From positions 1 through 13,703 of the forward strand of contig CAAGMF010000310.1 in NCBI GenBank assembly GCA_900770895.1: a stretch of DNA of 13,703 nucleotides, in the 5' to 3' direction. Within the stretch, counting starts at the first letter, position 1. The number at the start of each line of letters is the position of its first letter. This DNA comes from an uncultured Mitsuokella sp. Its GTDB lineage: Bacteria; Bacillota; Negativicutes; Selenomonadales; Selenomonadaceae. Positions 1 to 6,739 of the stretch are shown piece after piece. A program made the position numbers and the translations under genes. Under the pieces are notes generated by a model. That model saw nothing but the letters and a program-made list of their open reading frames with translations, had not been told where the DNA came from and ran no database searches.

Positions 1-66
1 CCGACGGCTGCCCATGGCAGCATCGTGCAGCCGCTCCCTGAGGGGCGACGGCCGGATGCAGCCGCA

Positions 67-82
67 CGGCACGACGCCTGAT
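67..82 (+). promoter_or_regulatory. possible sigma-54-like promoter upstream of prdC
   Basis: CGGCACG, four bases, then CTGAT resembles the sigma-54 consensus TGGCACG-N4-TTGCW, with the correct GG-N10 spacing. The -12 C is A here and the first T of the -12 box is C. Clostridial prd operons are activated by PrdR, a sigma-54-dependent activator, which makes the match worth noting. The transcript start would fall only about 14 nt before the ATG, and a chance match in GC-rich DNA is quite possible. Confidence 0.2.
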
Positions 83-106
83 GTATATTTTAGAGAAGGT
101 GGACTC

Positions 107-1435
107 ATGGATAATCTGAACTACCCCCTGCGCCAGGGCATCGGAGCTCCGGCTGTCCCGTGTGTGGAGGTCGGTGACCGGGTGCGCCGCGGCGCACTCA
201 TCGCCGGCATGCCGCCCGGAGCGCTCGGCGTACCGATCTACTCCAGCGTCACGGGACGCATAAAGGAGATCACGGCCGACAGCATCGTCATCGCTCCGGA
301 GGCATATGGCCCCGACTATCAGAAGCTAGAGCCGGCCGATCCGCTGGACATGGTCCGGGCGGCCGGGCTCGTGGGACTCGGCGGAGCCGGATTCCCCGTC
401 TGGGCCAAATATCAGCATCCGCTGCCGGAGGATGGCACGGTCATCGTGAACGCGGCGGAGTGCGAGCCGATACTCACGCACAACATCGTGCGCATCGAGC
501 GGAAGCCGGAGACCGTGGTGCGCGGCCTGGCCATAGCCATGGAGCTGGCCGGAGCCCGGCATGGCGTCATCGCGATAAAGAGCAGGCATGCGAAAGCCAT
601 AGCTGCGCTCCGGACTGCGATCGAGCACGGTGTGCCCGGGACGACCGGCAAGAACATCGTCCTGCACGAGCTGCGGGATATGTATCCGATGGGCGAGGAG
701 CGGGCGCTCGTGCGCGAGATCCTGGGGCAGCTGCTGCCGGTGACGGCCCTGCCGAGCGCCGCCGGAGCCATCATCTCGAATGTCGAGACCATCTGCCGCA
801 TCCATGAGGCGGTCGACCTCGGGAAGCCGCTCATCGACAAAGACCTGACGGTAGCCGGCAAGCTGGAGGAGCATCCGGGTGAAATTCTGCCGCTGCTCGA
901 CCTGCCCATCGGCGAGAGTGTCCGAGACATACTCGAGCGTGTCGGCGGGGCCGTCCGTCCGGACGACTACGGCGAGCTGCTCATGGGCGGCCCGTTCACC
1001 GGCCATCGCACGACATTGGCCGAGCCCATCGTGAAGACGACTGGCGGCCTCATCGTCACCGAGTGCTTCCCGCAGGGACCAGCCCGGATCGGCCTGCTCG
1101 TCTGTGCCTGCAGTGCGAGCGAAGCCCGCATGCGCGAGGTCGCGGCCTCGCTCGGCTCCGAAGTCGTCGGCGTGGAGTACTGCAAGCAGGCCGAGCCGGT
1201 CAAGCAGTCGCGCAAGTGCCAGAACCCCGGCATCTGCCCCGGCCAGGTAGCGAAGATACTCGCCCTGCGCAAGGCAGGCGCTGAGGCCGTGCTCATCGGC
1301 AACTGCACCGACTGCTCGAACACCGTCATGAGCTGCGCTCCGCAGCTGGGCCTGCCGGTCTACCATGTGACCGACCAGGCGCTGCGGGCCGTGAACGGGC
1401 GGCTCATACGCCGGATTCATGAGCATATCGCTTAG
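107..1435 (+). CDS. prdC: PrdC, RnfC-like electron-transfer protein of proline reductase
   Basis: Predicted to pass electrons (from NADH, directly or via a carrier) to the proline reductase complex in the cytoplasm. The 442-residue protein has an RnfC/Nqo1-like layout. An N-terminal barrel-sandwich segment (about 1-65) is followed by a nucleotide-binding core with the glycine-rich GLGGAGFP at 90-97 and VNAAECEP at 114-121, and then an SLBB-like region around 240-310. The C-terminal module (about 325-435) is Cys-rich: C333 and C335, C359, C371 and C377, C400 and C403 (NCTDC), C410. Some clostridial PrdC proteins are, to my knowledge, selenoproteins; here every candidate redox position is Cys and no in-frame UGA is seen. 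Start chosen at 107 because GAGAAGGTGG lies just upstream and homology to RnfC-type N-termini begins there; the frame is open further upstream but without a ribosome site. First gene of the prd operon in this window, 62 nt before prdA. Confidence 0.85.
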   Translation: MDNLNYPLRQGIGAPAVPCVEVGDRVRRGALIAGMPPGALGVPIYSSVTGRIKEITADSIVIAPEAYGPDYQKLEPADPLDMVRAAGLVGLGGAGFPVWAKYQHPLPEDGTVIVNAAECEPILTHNIVRIERKPETVVRGLAIAMELAGARHGVIAIKSRHAKAIAALRTAIEHGVPGTTGKNIVLHELRDMYPMGEERALVREILGQLLPVTALPSAAGAIISNVETICRIHEAVDLGKPLIDKDLTVAGKLEEHPGEILPLLDLPIGESVRDILERVGGAVRPDDYGELLMGGPFTGHRTTLAEPIVKTTGGLIVTECFPQGPARIGLLVCACSASEARMREVAASLGSEVVGVEYCKQAEPVKQSRKCQNPGICPGQVAKILALRKAGAEAVLIGNCTDCSNTVMSCAPQLGLPVYHVTDQALRAVNGRLIRRIHEHIA

Positions 1436-1450
1436 TTGTGATTTTACAGG

Positions 1451-1476
1451 CTGGTATAGCGCTTCATGCGTACCAG
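1451..1476 (+). promoter_or_regulatory. intercistronic hairpin prdC-prdA
   Basis: CTGGTA at 1451-1456 pairs perfectly with TACCAG at 1471-1476. Inside, CGC (1460-1462) pairs with GCG (1468-1470) around a TTCAT loop, leaving a 3-nt bulge. It ends 7 nt before the prdA Shine-Dalgarno AGGAGGG (1484-1490). There is no U-run, so it is not a terminator. It may protect the prdA mRNA end after processing or tune expression of prdA relative to prdC. Confidence 0.45.
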
Positions 1477-1497
1477 ATGATTCAGGAGGGAAATACC

Positions 1498-3318
1498 ATG
1501 TCCATGACCAAAGAAATGGCCGAGCAGCATCTCGGTGATCCGGCGGTGTTCTGCTGCCGCCGTCAGAAAGGCCTGACCATCAGTGCCGCCGACCTCGAGG
1601 ATCCGGATATATTCGATGATATGGAGGAGGCCGGACTGCTGAAGCTCAGTCCCGAGGGCCTGACCGTGAGCGAGGTTCTCGGCGCGACATTGCTGGAGGA
1701 TGTCGATGCCCTGACTCCGATCACGGCGGCGGTCCTCGACCATGTGAATCCGAAATCGGGTGCCCAGCCCCATGCCGCTGCACCGGCCCCGGCTCCGACA
1801 GCCGCCGCCCCGGCGCCGGCGACCGCATCAGCGCCGGCCGTCACGAGTACGGCAGCGGGCGGCAGCCTTCATATCGAGATCGGGGCGGCCGACCATATCT
1901 CCGGGCTGACCATCGACCTGCCGCTCAGCGCGGCTGGCGCAGCTCCCGCCGCGGCCCCCGCAGTCCCGGCAGCATCCGCTGCAGCCGCCCCGTCCGCCGG
2001 CACGAAGAAAGTCATCCGCACGCTGACGAAAAAGCACATAAAGATAACCGATGCCGTCATCGGCACCGAGACGAAGATCGCGGACGGCGTCATCACGATA
2101 GACGGCTCCATCGTCGACCAGGCCGTGAAGGAGGATCCGCTCTGCAAGAGCCTGAAGCTCGATGTCATCCATCCCAGTGAGCGCCATATCTACACCGACA
2201 CCATCATGGATGTCTGCCCAATCGCTACCAAGGTCGAGGGCGTGCTCGGCGAGGGTGTCACGAAAGTCGCGGACGGCGTCGTGTTCATGCTGACCGGCGT
2301 CGATGAGGATGGCGTACAGGTGCATGAGTTCGGTTCCTCGGAGGGCTATCTCGACGAAAAGATGTATTTCGGGCATCCGGGCTGCGCCGATGAGAATGAC
2401 ATCATCATCCGCTGCCATGCCGTGATCGCTCATAAATCCGGCATGACGCGCCCCGGACCATTTGCAGCACACAAATGCGAGGACTACATCATCCAGGCGG
2501 TGCGCGACCAGCTGAAGAAATACGAGGGCGAGGTCGTCCGGGAAGAGCTCTGCGAGGACCTGCGCCGCGAGGGCAATCCGCGGGTCGTGCTCGTCAAGGA
2601 AATCATGGGGCAGGGCGCTATGCACGACAACGTCATCTGCCCGGAGGAGCCCTGCGGTGTCAAGGGCGGCCAGAAAAACGTCGACTGCGGTAATGTCCCG
2701 ATCATGCTGACCCCGAACCAGGTGCGTGATGGTTCCATCCATGCGCTGACCTGCATCGGACCGGCTACGAAGGAGATGACGCGCCACTACATCCGCGAGC
2801 CGCTCGTAGAGGGACTGGCTGCCGACAGCGAGCTCGACCTCATCGGTGTCATCTTCGTCGGCTCGCCGCAGGTCAACGATGAGAAGCTATGGGTTTCCGA
2901 GCGTCTCGGATCCCTGCTCGAGAGTCTGGACATCGATGGCTGCATCATCACGACTGAGGGCTTCGGCAACAACCACATCGACTTCATCCAGCATATCGGT
3001 CAGGCTGGCAAGCGTGGCATACCGGTCGTCGGCGTCTCGTTCTGCGCCTATCAGGGCCAGCTCGTCGTGGGCAACAAATACGCCACGGCCATGGTCGAGG
3101 AGAACATGGATGCGGGCGGCTTCGAGAACAATATCGCGGGCTGCTCCTGCGTGACGAAGGAAGTAGCGGCGCGCGCCATCCAGATGCTGAAGAACAAGAT
3201 GGCCGGCGTGCCGATCGCTCCGGCGCCGAAGAAGTGGAACAACGATGTAATCAACGCGAACAACCGTCTGCTCGGACTTTCACAGACGGAACTCGTGGAA
3301 AGCGGGACCCTGCATTGA
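1498..3318 (+). CDS. prdA: PrdA, D-proline reductase pyruvoyl-containing proprotein
   Basis: Proprotein of the reductase that opens the proline ring to 5-aminovalerate as an electron sink in Stickland-type fermentation. In Clostridium sticklandii PrdA self-cleaves before a Cys (position 421) that becomes the N-terminal pyruvoyl group of the catalytic subunit. The matching site here is HALTCIGPATKEM with Thr418-Cys419, in a 606-residue protein of the usual length. The N-terminal part (about 1-85) is followed by two Ala/Pro-rich linkers (about 87-120 and 141-168). The conserved proprotein body starts near 170, with Cys pairs at 381/386 (CPEEPC) and 549/551 (CSC). Start at 1498 is set by AGGAGGG seven bases upstream; the 20 extra in-frame codons before it lack a ribosome site. 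The stop overlaps the TTG proposed for the next gene. The actual substrate could be a proline analogue; family assignment is firm. Confidence 0.92.
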   Translation: MSMTKEMAEQHLGDPAVFCCRRQKGLTISAADLEDPDIFDDMEEAGLLKLSPEGLTVSEVLGATLLEDVDALTPITAAVLDHVNPKSGAQPHAAAPAPAPTAAAPAPATASAPAVTSTAAGGSLHIEIGAADHISGLTIDLPLSAAGAAPAAAPAVPAASAAAAPSAGTKKVIRTLTKKHIKITDAVIGTETKIADGVITIDGSIVDQAVKEDPLCKSLKLDVIHPSERHIYTDTIMDVCPIATKVEGVLGEGVTKVADGVVFMLTGVDEDGVQVHEFGSSEGYLDEKMYFGHPGCADENDIIIRCHAVIAHKSGMTRPGPFAAHKCEDYIIQAVRDQLKKYEGEVVREELCEDLRREGNPRVVLVKEIMGQGAMHDNVICPEEPCGVKGGQKNVDCGNVPIMLTPNQVRDGSIHALTCIGPATKEMTRHYIREPLVEGLAADSELDLIGVIFVGSPQVNDEKLWVSERLGSLLESLDIDGCIITTEGFGNNHIDFIQHIGQAGKRGIPVVGVSFCAYQGQLVVGNKYATAMVEENMDAGGFENNIAGCSCVTKEVAARAIQMLKNKMAGVPIAPAPKKWNNDVINANNRLLGLSQTELVESGTLH

Positions 3319-3737
3319 ACAGTCCCGAGGTCATGATACAGCCGGTCCTCATGGGCGGCACTCTGAAGGAAATCGGTGAGGAACAAGTGAAAGTCCATCT
3401 TCACGGACGCCTCGGAGTGCTGACCGTACCCCGCCGCTTCATCATCGAGGGCGGGCATCTGACGGCCGGCCAGCAGGCAAAATTCTTTTTCAGCTATCTC
3501 TGGATCATGGAGCCCGGCCAGAGCGATGGTCCGCTGGCACTCGACCCCGCCGAGGAGATATTCCCGGCCCTCATGGAGGGCCGCGTGACCGAGGTCAATG
3601 ATACAGCGATCAAGGTCGCCATCCAGAACGACTGCGGCACGGTGGCCGTGCCCCGCCGCTGGGTGTTCACCGATGTACCGCTGGCTGTAGGCGAGACGGC
3701 CGGATTCTACTTCAGCTGCCTGCATATCGTTTCGTAA
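3315..3737 (+). CDS. prd-cluster accessory protein with two tandem copies of a ~54-aa domain
   Basis: Small soluble protein of about 140 residues between prdA and prdB. It is an internal duplication: MGGTLKEIGEEQVKVHLHGR through SYLWIME, and MEGRVTEVNDTAIKVAIQND through SCLHIVS, align without gaps. Shared signatures are VPRR(F/W), an A-G spacing in the last third, and a final F(F/Y)FS. Clostridial prd clusters have a small uncharacterised gene in the same place (families labelled CBO2463/CBO2479 domain), and this probably belongs there; that link is from memory of the family. No catalytic motif, signal peptide or membrane segment is visible. The beta-rich look suggests a structural or assembly role. 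The preferred start is TTG at 3315, overlapping the prdA stop as TTGA, which suggests translational coupling. ATG at 3333 or 3351 are alternatives with poor ribosome sites. prdB starts 19 nt after its stop. Confidence 0.75.
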   Translation: MNSPEVMIQPVLMGGTLKEIGEEQVKVHLHGRLGVLTVPRRFIIEGGHLTAGQQAKFFFSYLWIMEPGQSDGPLALDPAEEIFPALMEGRVTEVNDTAIKVAIQNDCGTVAVPRRWVFTDVPLAVGETAGFYFSCLHIVS

Positions 3738-3756
3738 GCAAAGGGAGGAATATAAA

Positions 3757-4482
3757 ATGAGTCTCACCACTGTTGAGGGGCTGCAGTCCGAAATCTTCGT
3801 TCCGATCACCCCGCCACCGGTATTCACCGAACTGAAGAAACCGCTGTCCGAGTGCAAGGTCGCTTTCATCACGGCTGGCGGCATCCATAAGAAGAGCCAG
3901 ACGCCGTTCAATACCTCCGGCGATTTCTCCTATCGCGTCATCCCGTTCGACACGCCGTCGAGCGAGCTGATGGTCACGCATGGCGGCTTCGATAACTCGG
4001 ACATAAACAAAGATGTCAATGCCATGTTCCCGATCGACCGCCTGCATGAGCTCGTCGCTGAGGGCTTCATCGGCTCGCTGCCGGAGGAGACCTACACGTT
4101 CATGGGCGGCGGCGGCAACGTCGAGAAGTTCCGCAACGTCACAGGGCCGGAGATCGCCAGGAAGCTGAAGGCCCAGGGCGTGGACATCGTCCTCTGCACG
4201 GGCGGCTGCGGCACCTGCCACCGCTCGGCGACCATCGTCACCCGCTGCTGCGAGGCCGAGGGCATGAGCTGCTGCGTCATAGCAGCCCTGCCGCCGATCG
4301 CGCGCCAGCAGGGCGCCCCGCGCATCACCGCGCCGCATGTGCCGATAGGATCGAACGCCGGCGAGCCGAACAACATCCCGATGCAGACCGCCATCGTAAA
4401 GGAGTCGCTCGAGTGGGTGCGCGACTGCCCGAGCTACAATCAGATCAAGGTCCTCCCCTACGAGTACCGCCACAATGTTTGA
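3757..4482 (+). CDS. prdB: PrdB, D-proline reductase subunit, cysteine (non-selenium) form
   Basis: Catalytic partner of PrdA. In clostridia it carries the active-site selenocysteine (Sec152 in C. sticklandii) that attacks the substrate bound to the pyruvoyl group of PrdA. This 241-residue protein has the family length and the diagnostic glycine-rich active-site stretch GGCGTCHRSAT around 149-159. Position 151, where Sec is expected, is Cys encoded by TGC at 4207-4209, so C151-G-T-C154 forms a CxxC pair. No in-frame UGA occurs. Other Cys residues (147, 164, 165, 172, 173) cluster nearby. ATG at 3757 has AGGGAGG (3742-3748) at good spacing. It is the last gene of the operon and is followed by a hairpin. 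Family assignment is strong; selenium independence follows from the codon. Confidence 0.9.
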   Translation: MSLTTVEGLQSEIFVPITPPPVFTELKKPLSECKVAFITAGGIHKKSQTPFNTSGDFSYRVIPFDTPSSELMVTHGGFDNSDINKDVNAMFPIDRLHELVAEGFIGSLPEETYTFMGGGGNVEKFRNVTGPEIARKLKAQGVDIVLCTGGCGTCHRSATIVTRCCEAEGMSCCVIAALPPIARQQGAPRITAPHVPIGSNAGEPNNIPMQTAIVKESLEWVRDCPSYNQIKVLPYEYRHNV

Positions 4483-4503
4483 AGCAAAGCCACATCAATA
4501 AAA

Positions 4504-4541
4504 TCAGGGTGCCCCCGGTAATCATCCGGAGTGCACCCTGA
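4504..4541 (+). terminator. probable terminator after prdB
   Basis: TCAGGGTGC (4504-4512) pairs perfectly with GCACCCTGA (4533-4541), and an inner CCGG (4515-4518) pairs with CCGG (4526-4529). The following CTTCATATTT is only moderately U-rich, so it is a fair rather than textbook intrinsic terminator. Its position 21 nt after the prdB stop and before an independent promoter fits the operon end. Confidence 0.6.
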
Positions 4542-4582
4542 CTTCATATTTCAGCACAGCGAAAAATGGAGCATCCAATCTT

Positions 4583-4611
4583 CAGCAAAAATCGCGCGGT
4601 TGCGCTATAAT
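4583..4611 (+). promoter_or_regulatory. promoter of the EamA transporter gene
   Basis: A consensus -10 box TATAAT lies at 4606-4611. The -35 region is weak (CAGCAA at 17-bp spacing, or TTCAGC at 19-bp spacing). GCGC-GGTT-GCGC at 4594-4605 in the spacer is self-complementary and could be an operator half. The transcript would begin near 4618, with AGGAGGT at 4629-4635 in front of the ATG. Confidence 0.55.
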
Positions 4612-4643
4612 TGATATCACATAACAACAGGAGGTCATGAGGC

Positions 4644-5528
4644 ATGAGATTGACAGTTCAGAGCGCGGCGGCGGGCGGCGTTTGCGTGGCGATAGCGGGA
4701 ATACTCTGGGGCGTGCTCGGCCTGTTCGTGCGGCAGCTCAGCGGGTATGATCTGATGCCGCTCGATGTCGTGGGAGTCCGCGGCGATGTGGCATCGGTGT
4801 TCCTGCTGCTCTGGCTGCTCGTGACCGACCGGGCGGCGCTGCGGATCCGGTTGCGCGACATCTGGTGCTTCCTCGGCACCGGCATCGGCAGCATCGTATT
4901 CTTCAATTACTGCTATTTCAGTGCCGTGGAGCAGATGTCGCTGGCCTGCGCGGCCGTCCTGCTCTACACAGCTCCGGCTTTCGTCATGATCCTGTCGCGG
5001 CTGCTGTTCCGGGAGCCGCTGACGGGGCCGAAGCTCCTGTCGCTCGTCCTGACCTTTGCCGGCTGCGTGCTGGTGACCGGAGTGCTGAGCAGCCAGCCGA
5101 ACCTCACGACGGCCGGCGTGCTGCTCGGCCTCGGCTCGGGGCTGGGCTATGCGCTCTATACGATATTTGGCCGCTATGCCCTGCAGCGTGGCTACACGGC
5201 GAAGACCATCACGTTCTATACGTTCCTGATCGCCGGTCTGGTGGTCGGCCTGGGCAATGGCACCGAGCGGGTGGCCGCGGCGGTGCTCGACCCGTCTGCG
5301 CTCGTGTGGATGCTGGCGCTGGGCGTGTGCTCGACCGTGCTGCCGTTCCTGCTCTACACGCTGGGACTCACACGGCTCGAGGGCGGCCGGGCCTCCATCA
5401 TCGCCTCCATCGAGCCGGTCACGGCGGCCGTGCTCGGCATCGTGTACTATGCCGAGGTCCCGAGTCTCATGACGCTGGCTGGCATGCTGCTTGTATTGCT
5501 CGGCATCGTCATCGCCTGCCGCAGCTAG
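4644..5528 (+). CDS. EamA-family (DMT superfamily) inner-membrane exporter
   Basis: Integral membrane protein of 294 residues with about ten hydrophobic segments (roughly 12-30, 41-60, 74-94, 98-118, 130-148, 155-174, 188-206, 218-240, 250-269, 274-292). It shows the internal duplication typical of EamA transporters: each half has an A-x-x-x-x-x-x-P/E-P stretch followed by a G-rich helix (LLYTAPAFVM near 106-115 and ASIIASIEPV near 250-259). Family members export amino acids, other metabolites or drugs; the substrate cannot be read from sequence. ATG at 4644 is set by AGGAGGT eight bases upstream. It has its own promoter and is convergent with the lysR gene, whose stop lies 73 nt downstream. 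The neighbouring regulator could control it, though LysR targets are more often divergent. Confidence 0.85.
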   Translation: MRLTVQSAAAGGVCVAIAGILWGVLGLFVRQLSGYDLMPLDVVGVRGDVASVFLLLWLLVTDRAALRIRLRDIWCFLGTGIGSIVFFNYCYFSAVEQMSLACAAVLLYTAPAFVMILSRLLFREPLTGPKLLSLVLTFAGCVLVTGVLSSQPNLTTAGVLLGLGSGLGYALYTIFGRYALQRGYTAKTITFYTFLIAGLVVGLGNGTERVAAAVLDPSALVWMLALGVCSTVLPFLLYTLGLTRLEGGRASIIASIEPVTAAVLGIVYYAEVPSLMTLAGMLLVLLGIVIACRS

Positions 5529-5601
5529 CCGTCTGCCACGGCAGGCGCACAGGGAGGCTTCGCATGCTGGCACAGCCCTGCTGCTGGCAGCGGGCCGTAG
5601 T

Positions 5602-6528
5602 TCACCGCGCCAGAGCCAGTTTCGCGGGCATTTCCGGCCGGGCACCGGTCAGGAGGCTCTCCGGGGCGTCCGTGCGCACGATCTCATCGATGAATTTGCG
5701 GGCGGCCGGAGTCAGGGCCGCCTTATCCTTGTAGGCGATGCCGAGGTCGCGGTCGAAATTCGGCACGAGCGGCACCGCGTGGACCATATGCGCGACATCG
5801 AGGATGACGAGCCGCGGCAGGATGCTCCAGCCCAGATGATGGGCGACCATCGAGACGATGGCATGGTCGTCCTGCGACGTGAAGCGGATGTTCGGATTGA
5901 TCTGCGTCTTCTCGAGCATGTGATGGATATCGTAGTCGGTGCCATCGGCGGAGAGGATGAAAGGCTGATCGGCGAGCCGTGCGACCGGCAGGGCCTCGAG
6001 CTCCGCATAGGGGCCGTCGTTCGGCAGTATGGCCATGAGCGGATCCGACCAGAGCGATATCCACTGCAATCCCGTCGTCTGACGGCGGCTCAGCAGCCCG
6101 AAATCGGCCACATTGTCACTGACCCAGCGCACGATGTCATCGGTGCCGCCCTCCATGAGCTCGATTGTGATGCCGGGATACTCCTGCTGGAAAGCCGCCA
6201 GATAATGCGGCATGAGCACGCGCGAGATGCTGGCGAAGCAGGCGATGGTCAGATGGCCCTCGTGCAGGCCGTTGATCTCTGCCACATGCTGTTCGAGCTG
6301 GTTGTTCACCGCCAGCAGCTTCAGGACGTAGGGCAGGATGTCTTTGCCGGCGGATGTCAGCTCGACTCCGTTCTTCAGCCGGGTGAACAGAGGGAATCCC
6401 AGCTCGCGCTCGAGCAGGCGCAACGTGCGGCTGACGCCTGGCTGCGTGTAGCCCGTGCGGTCAGCGGTCTTGGTGAAATTGCCGGTCTTGGCGGCATCGG
6501 CGAACAGTTCGTATTTCGTGAGTTCCAT
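5602..6528 (-). CDS. LysR-family transcriptional regulator
   Basis: DNA-binding regulator of 308 residues. The N-terminal winged helix-turn-helix (about 1-60) carries the LysR signature: FADAAKTGNFTKTADRTGYT followed by QPGVSRTLRLLERELGFPLF and the LTSAGKDIL linker near 57-65. An effector-binding domain (about 91-295) begins GHLTIACFASISRVLMPHYL, the usual start of the periplasmic-binding-protein-like fold. The ligand is unknown. The start at 6528 gives a normal LysR N-terminus, with AGGAG on the - strand at 6541-6545. The frame extends upstream but that part has no ribosome site and its far end lies upstream of the inferred transcription start. It is transcribed divergently from the PTS operon and convergently with the EamA gene, so either may be its target. 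Its long leader contains a terminator-like hairpin. Confidence 0.9.
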   Translation of the reverse strand: MELTKYELFADAAKTGNFTKTADRTGYTQPGVSRTLRLLERELGFPLFTRLKNGVELTSAGKDILPYVLKLLAVNNQLEQHVAEINGLHEGHLTIACFASISRVLMPHYLAAFQQEYPGITIELMEGGTDDIVRWVSDNVADFGLLSRRQTTGLQWISLWSDPLMAILPNDGPYAELEALPVARLADQPFILSADGTDYDIHHMLEKTQINPNIRFTSQDDHAIVSMVAHHLGWSILPRLVILDVAHMVHAVPLVPNFDRDLGIAYKDKAALTPAARKFIDEIVRTDAPESLLTGARPEMPAKLALAR

Positions 6529-6569
6529 AGTCGCATCTGTCTCCTGAGTGAAAACCTGATATAGCGAAA

Positions 6570-6605
6570 AAGGCTGCCGCAGAACATCAGTTCTGCGGCA
6601 GCCTT
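6570..6605 (-). terminator. intrinsic terminator in the lysR leader (attenuator candidate)
   Basis: A perfect 16-bp inverted repeat: AAGGCTGCCGCAGAAC (6570-6585), loop ATCA, and its exact complement (6590-6605). Read on the - strand, the stem is followed by a run giving UUUUU then CGC, as in an intrinsic terminator. It lies downstream of the lysR promoter and 42 nt upstream of the lysR ATG. Transcripts stopping here would be about 110 nt long. A competing short hairpin (CAGCC, AAAGAA, GGCTG) overlaps its 5' arm. It could be an attenuator or the end of a small RNA. Confidence 0.7.
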
Positions 6606-6681
6606 CTTTGGCTGAAAAACTATCATCAACAATCATAATGCAGGACGCGAGATCGATGAAATCGTACGTCTGCACGGAGTA

Positions 6682-6710
6682 ATTATAGCATGAAAACGGT
6701 AACATGTCTA
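6682..6710 (-). promoter_or_regulatory. promoter of lysR
   Basis: On the - strand, TAGACA (6710-6705) and TATAAT (6687-6682) are separated by 17 bp, a near-consensus sigma-70 promoter. Transcription would start near 6675, giving a leader of about 147 nt that includes the terminator-like hairpin. Confidence 0.7.
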
Positions 6711-6739
6711 TGCTGATTGGACATGCGGGACGGGAGAAG

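Noticed and set aside
1..81. Possible C-terminal tail of an upstream gene (26 codons ending in TGA at 79-81)
   Set aside because: Open from the window edge in frame 1 and well placed for an operon, but the peptide resembles nothing I recognise and high GC keeps frames open by chance.
14..106. N-terminal extension of PrdC from ATG at 14
   Set aside because: No ribosome site at 14, whereas GAGAAGGTGG precedes ATG 107, and RnfC-like homology begins there.
326..1426. 366-codon antisense open frame over prdC
   Set aside because: Opposite to a strongly supported gene; composition is that of a GC-rich shadow frame, with no recognisable domain.
3234..3314. Upstream start of the small prd protein inside prdA
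   Set aside because: It would overlap prdA by about 85 nt, has no ribosome site and adds residues outside the duplicated domain.
5514..5546. Terminator between the EamA gene and lysR (GCCTGCCG / CGGCAGGC)
   Set aside because: The stem overlaps the EamA stop codon, has a 17-nt loop and no U-run; support is too weak to call.
6529..6705. 59-residue N-terminal extension of the LysR protein, or a leader peptide in this stretch
   Set aside because: No Shine-Dalgarno before either upstream ATG (6705 or 6636), the 5'-most start is upstream of the predicted transcription start, and the encoded residues are unlike LysR proteins.
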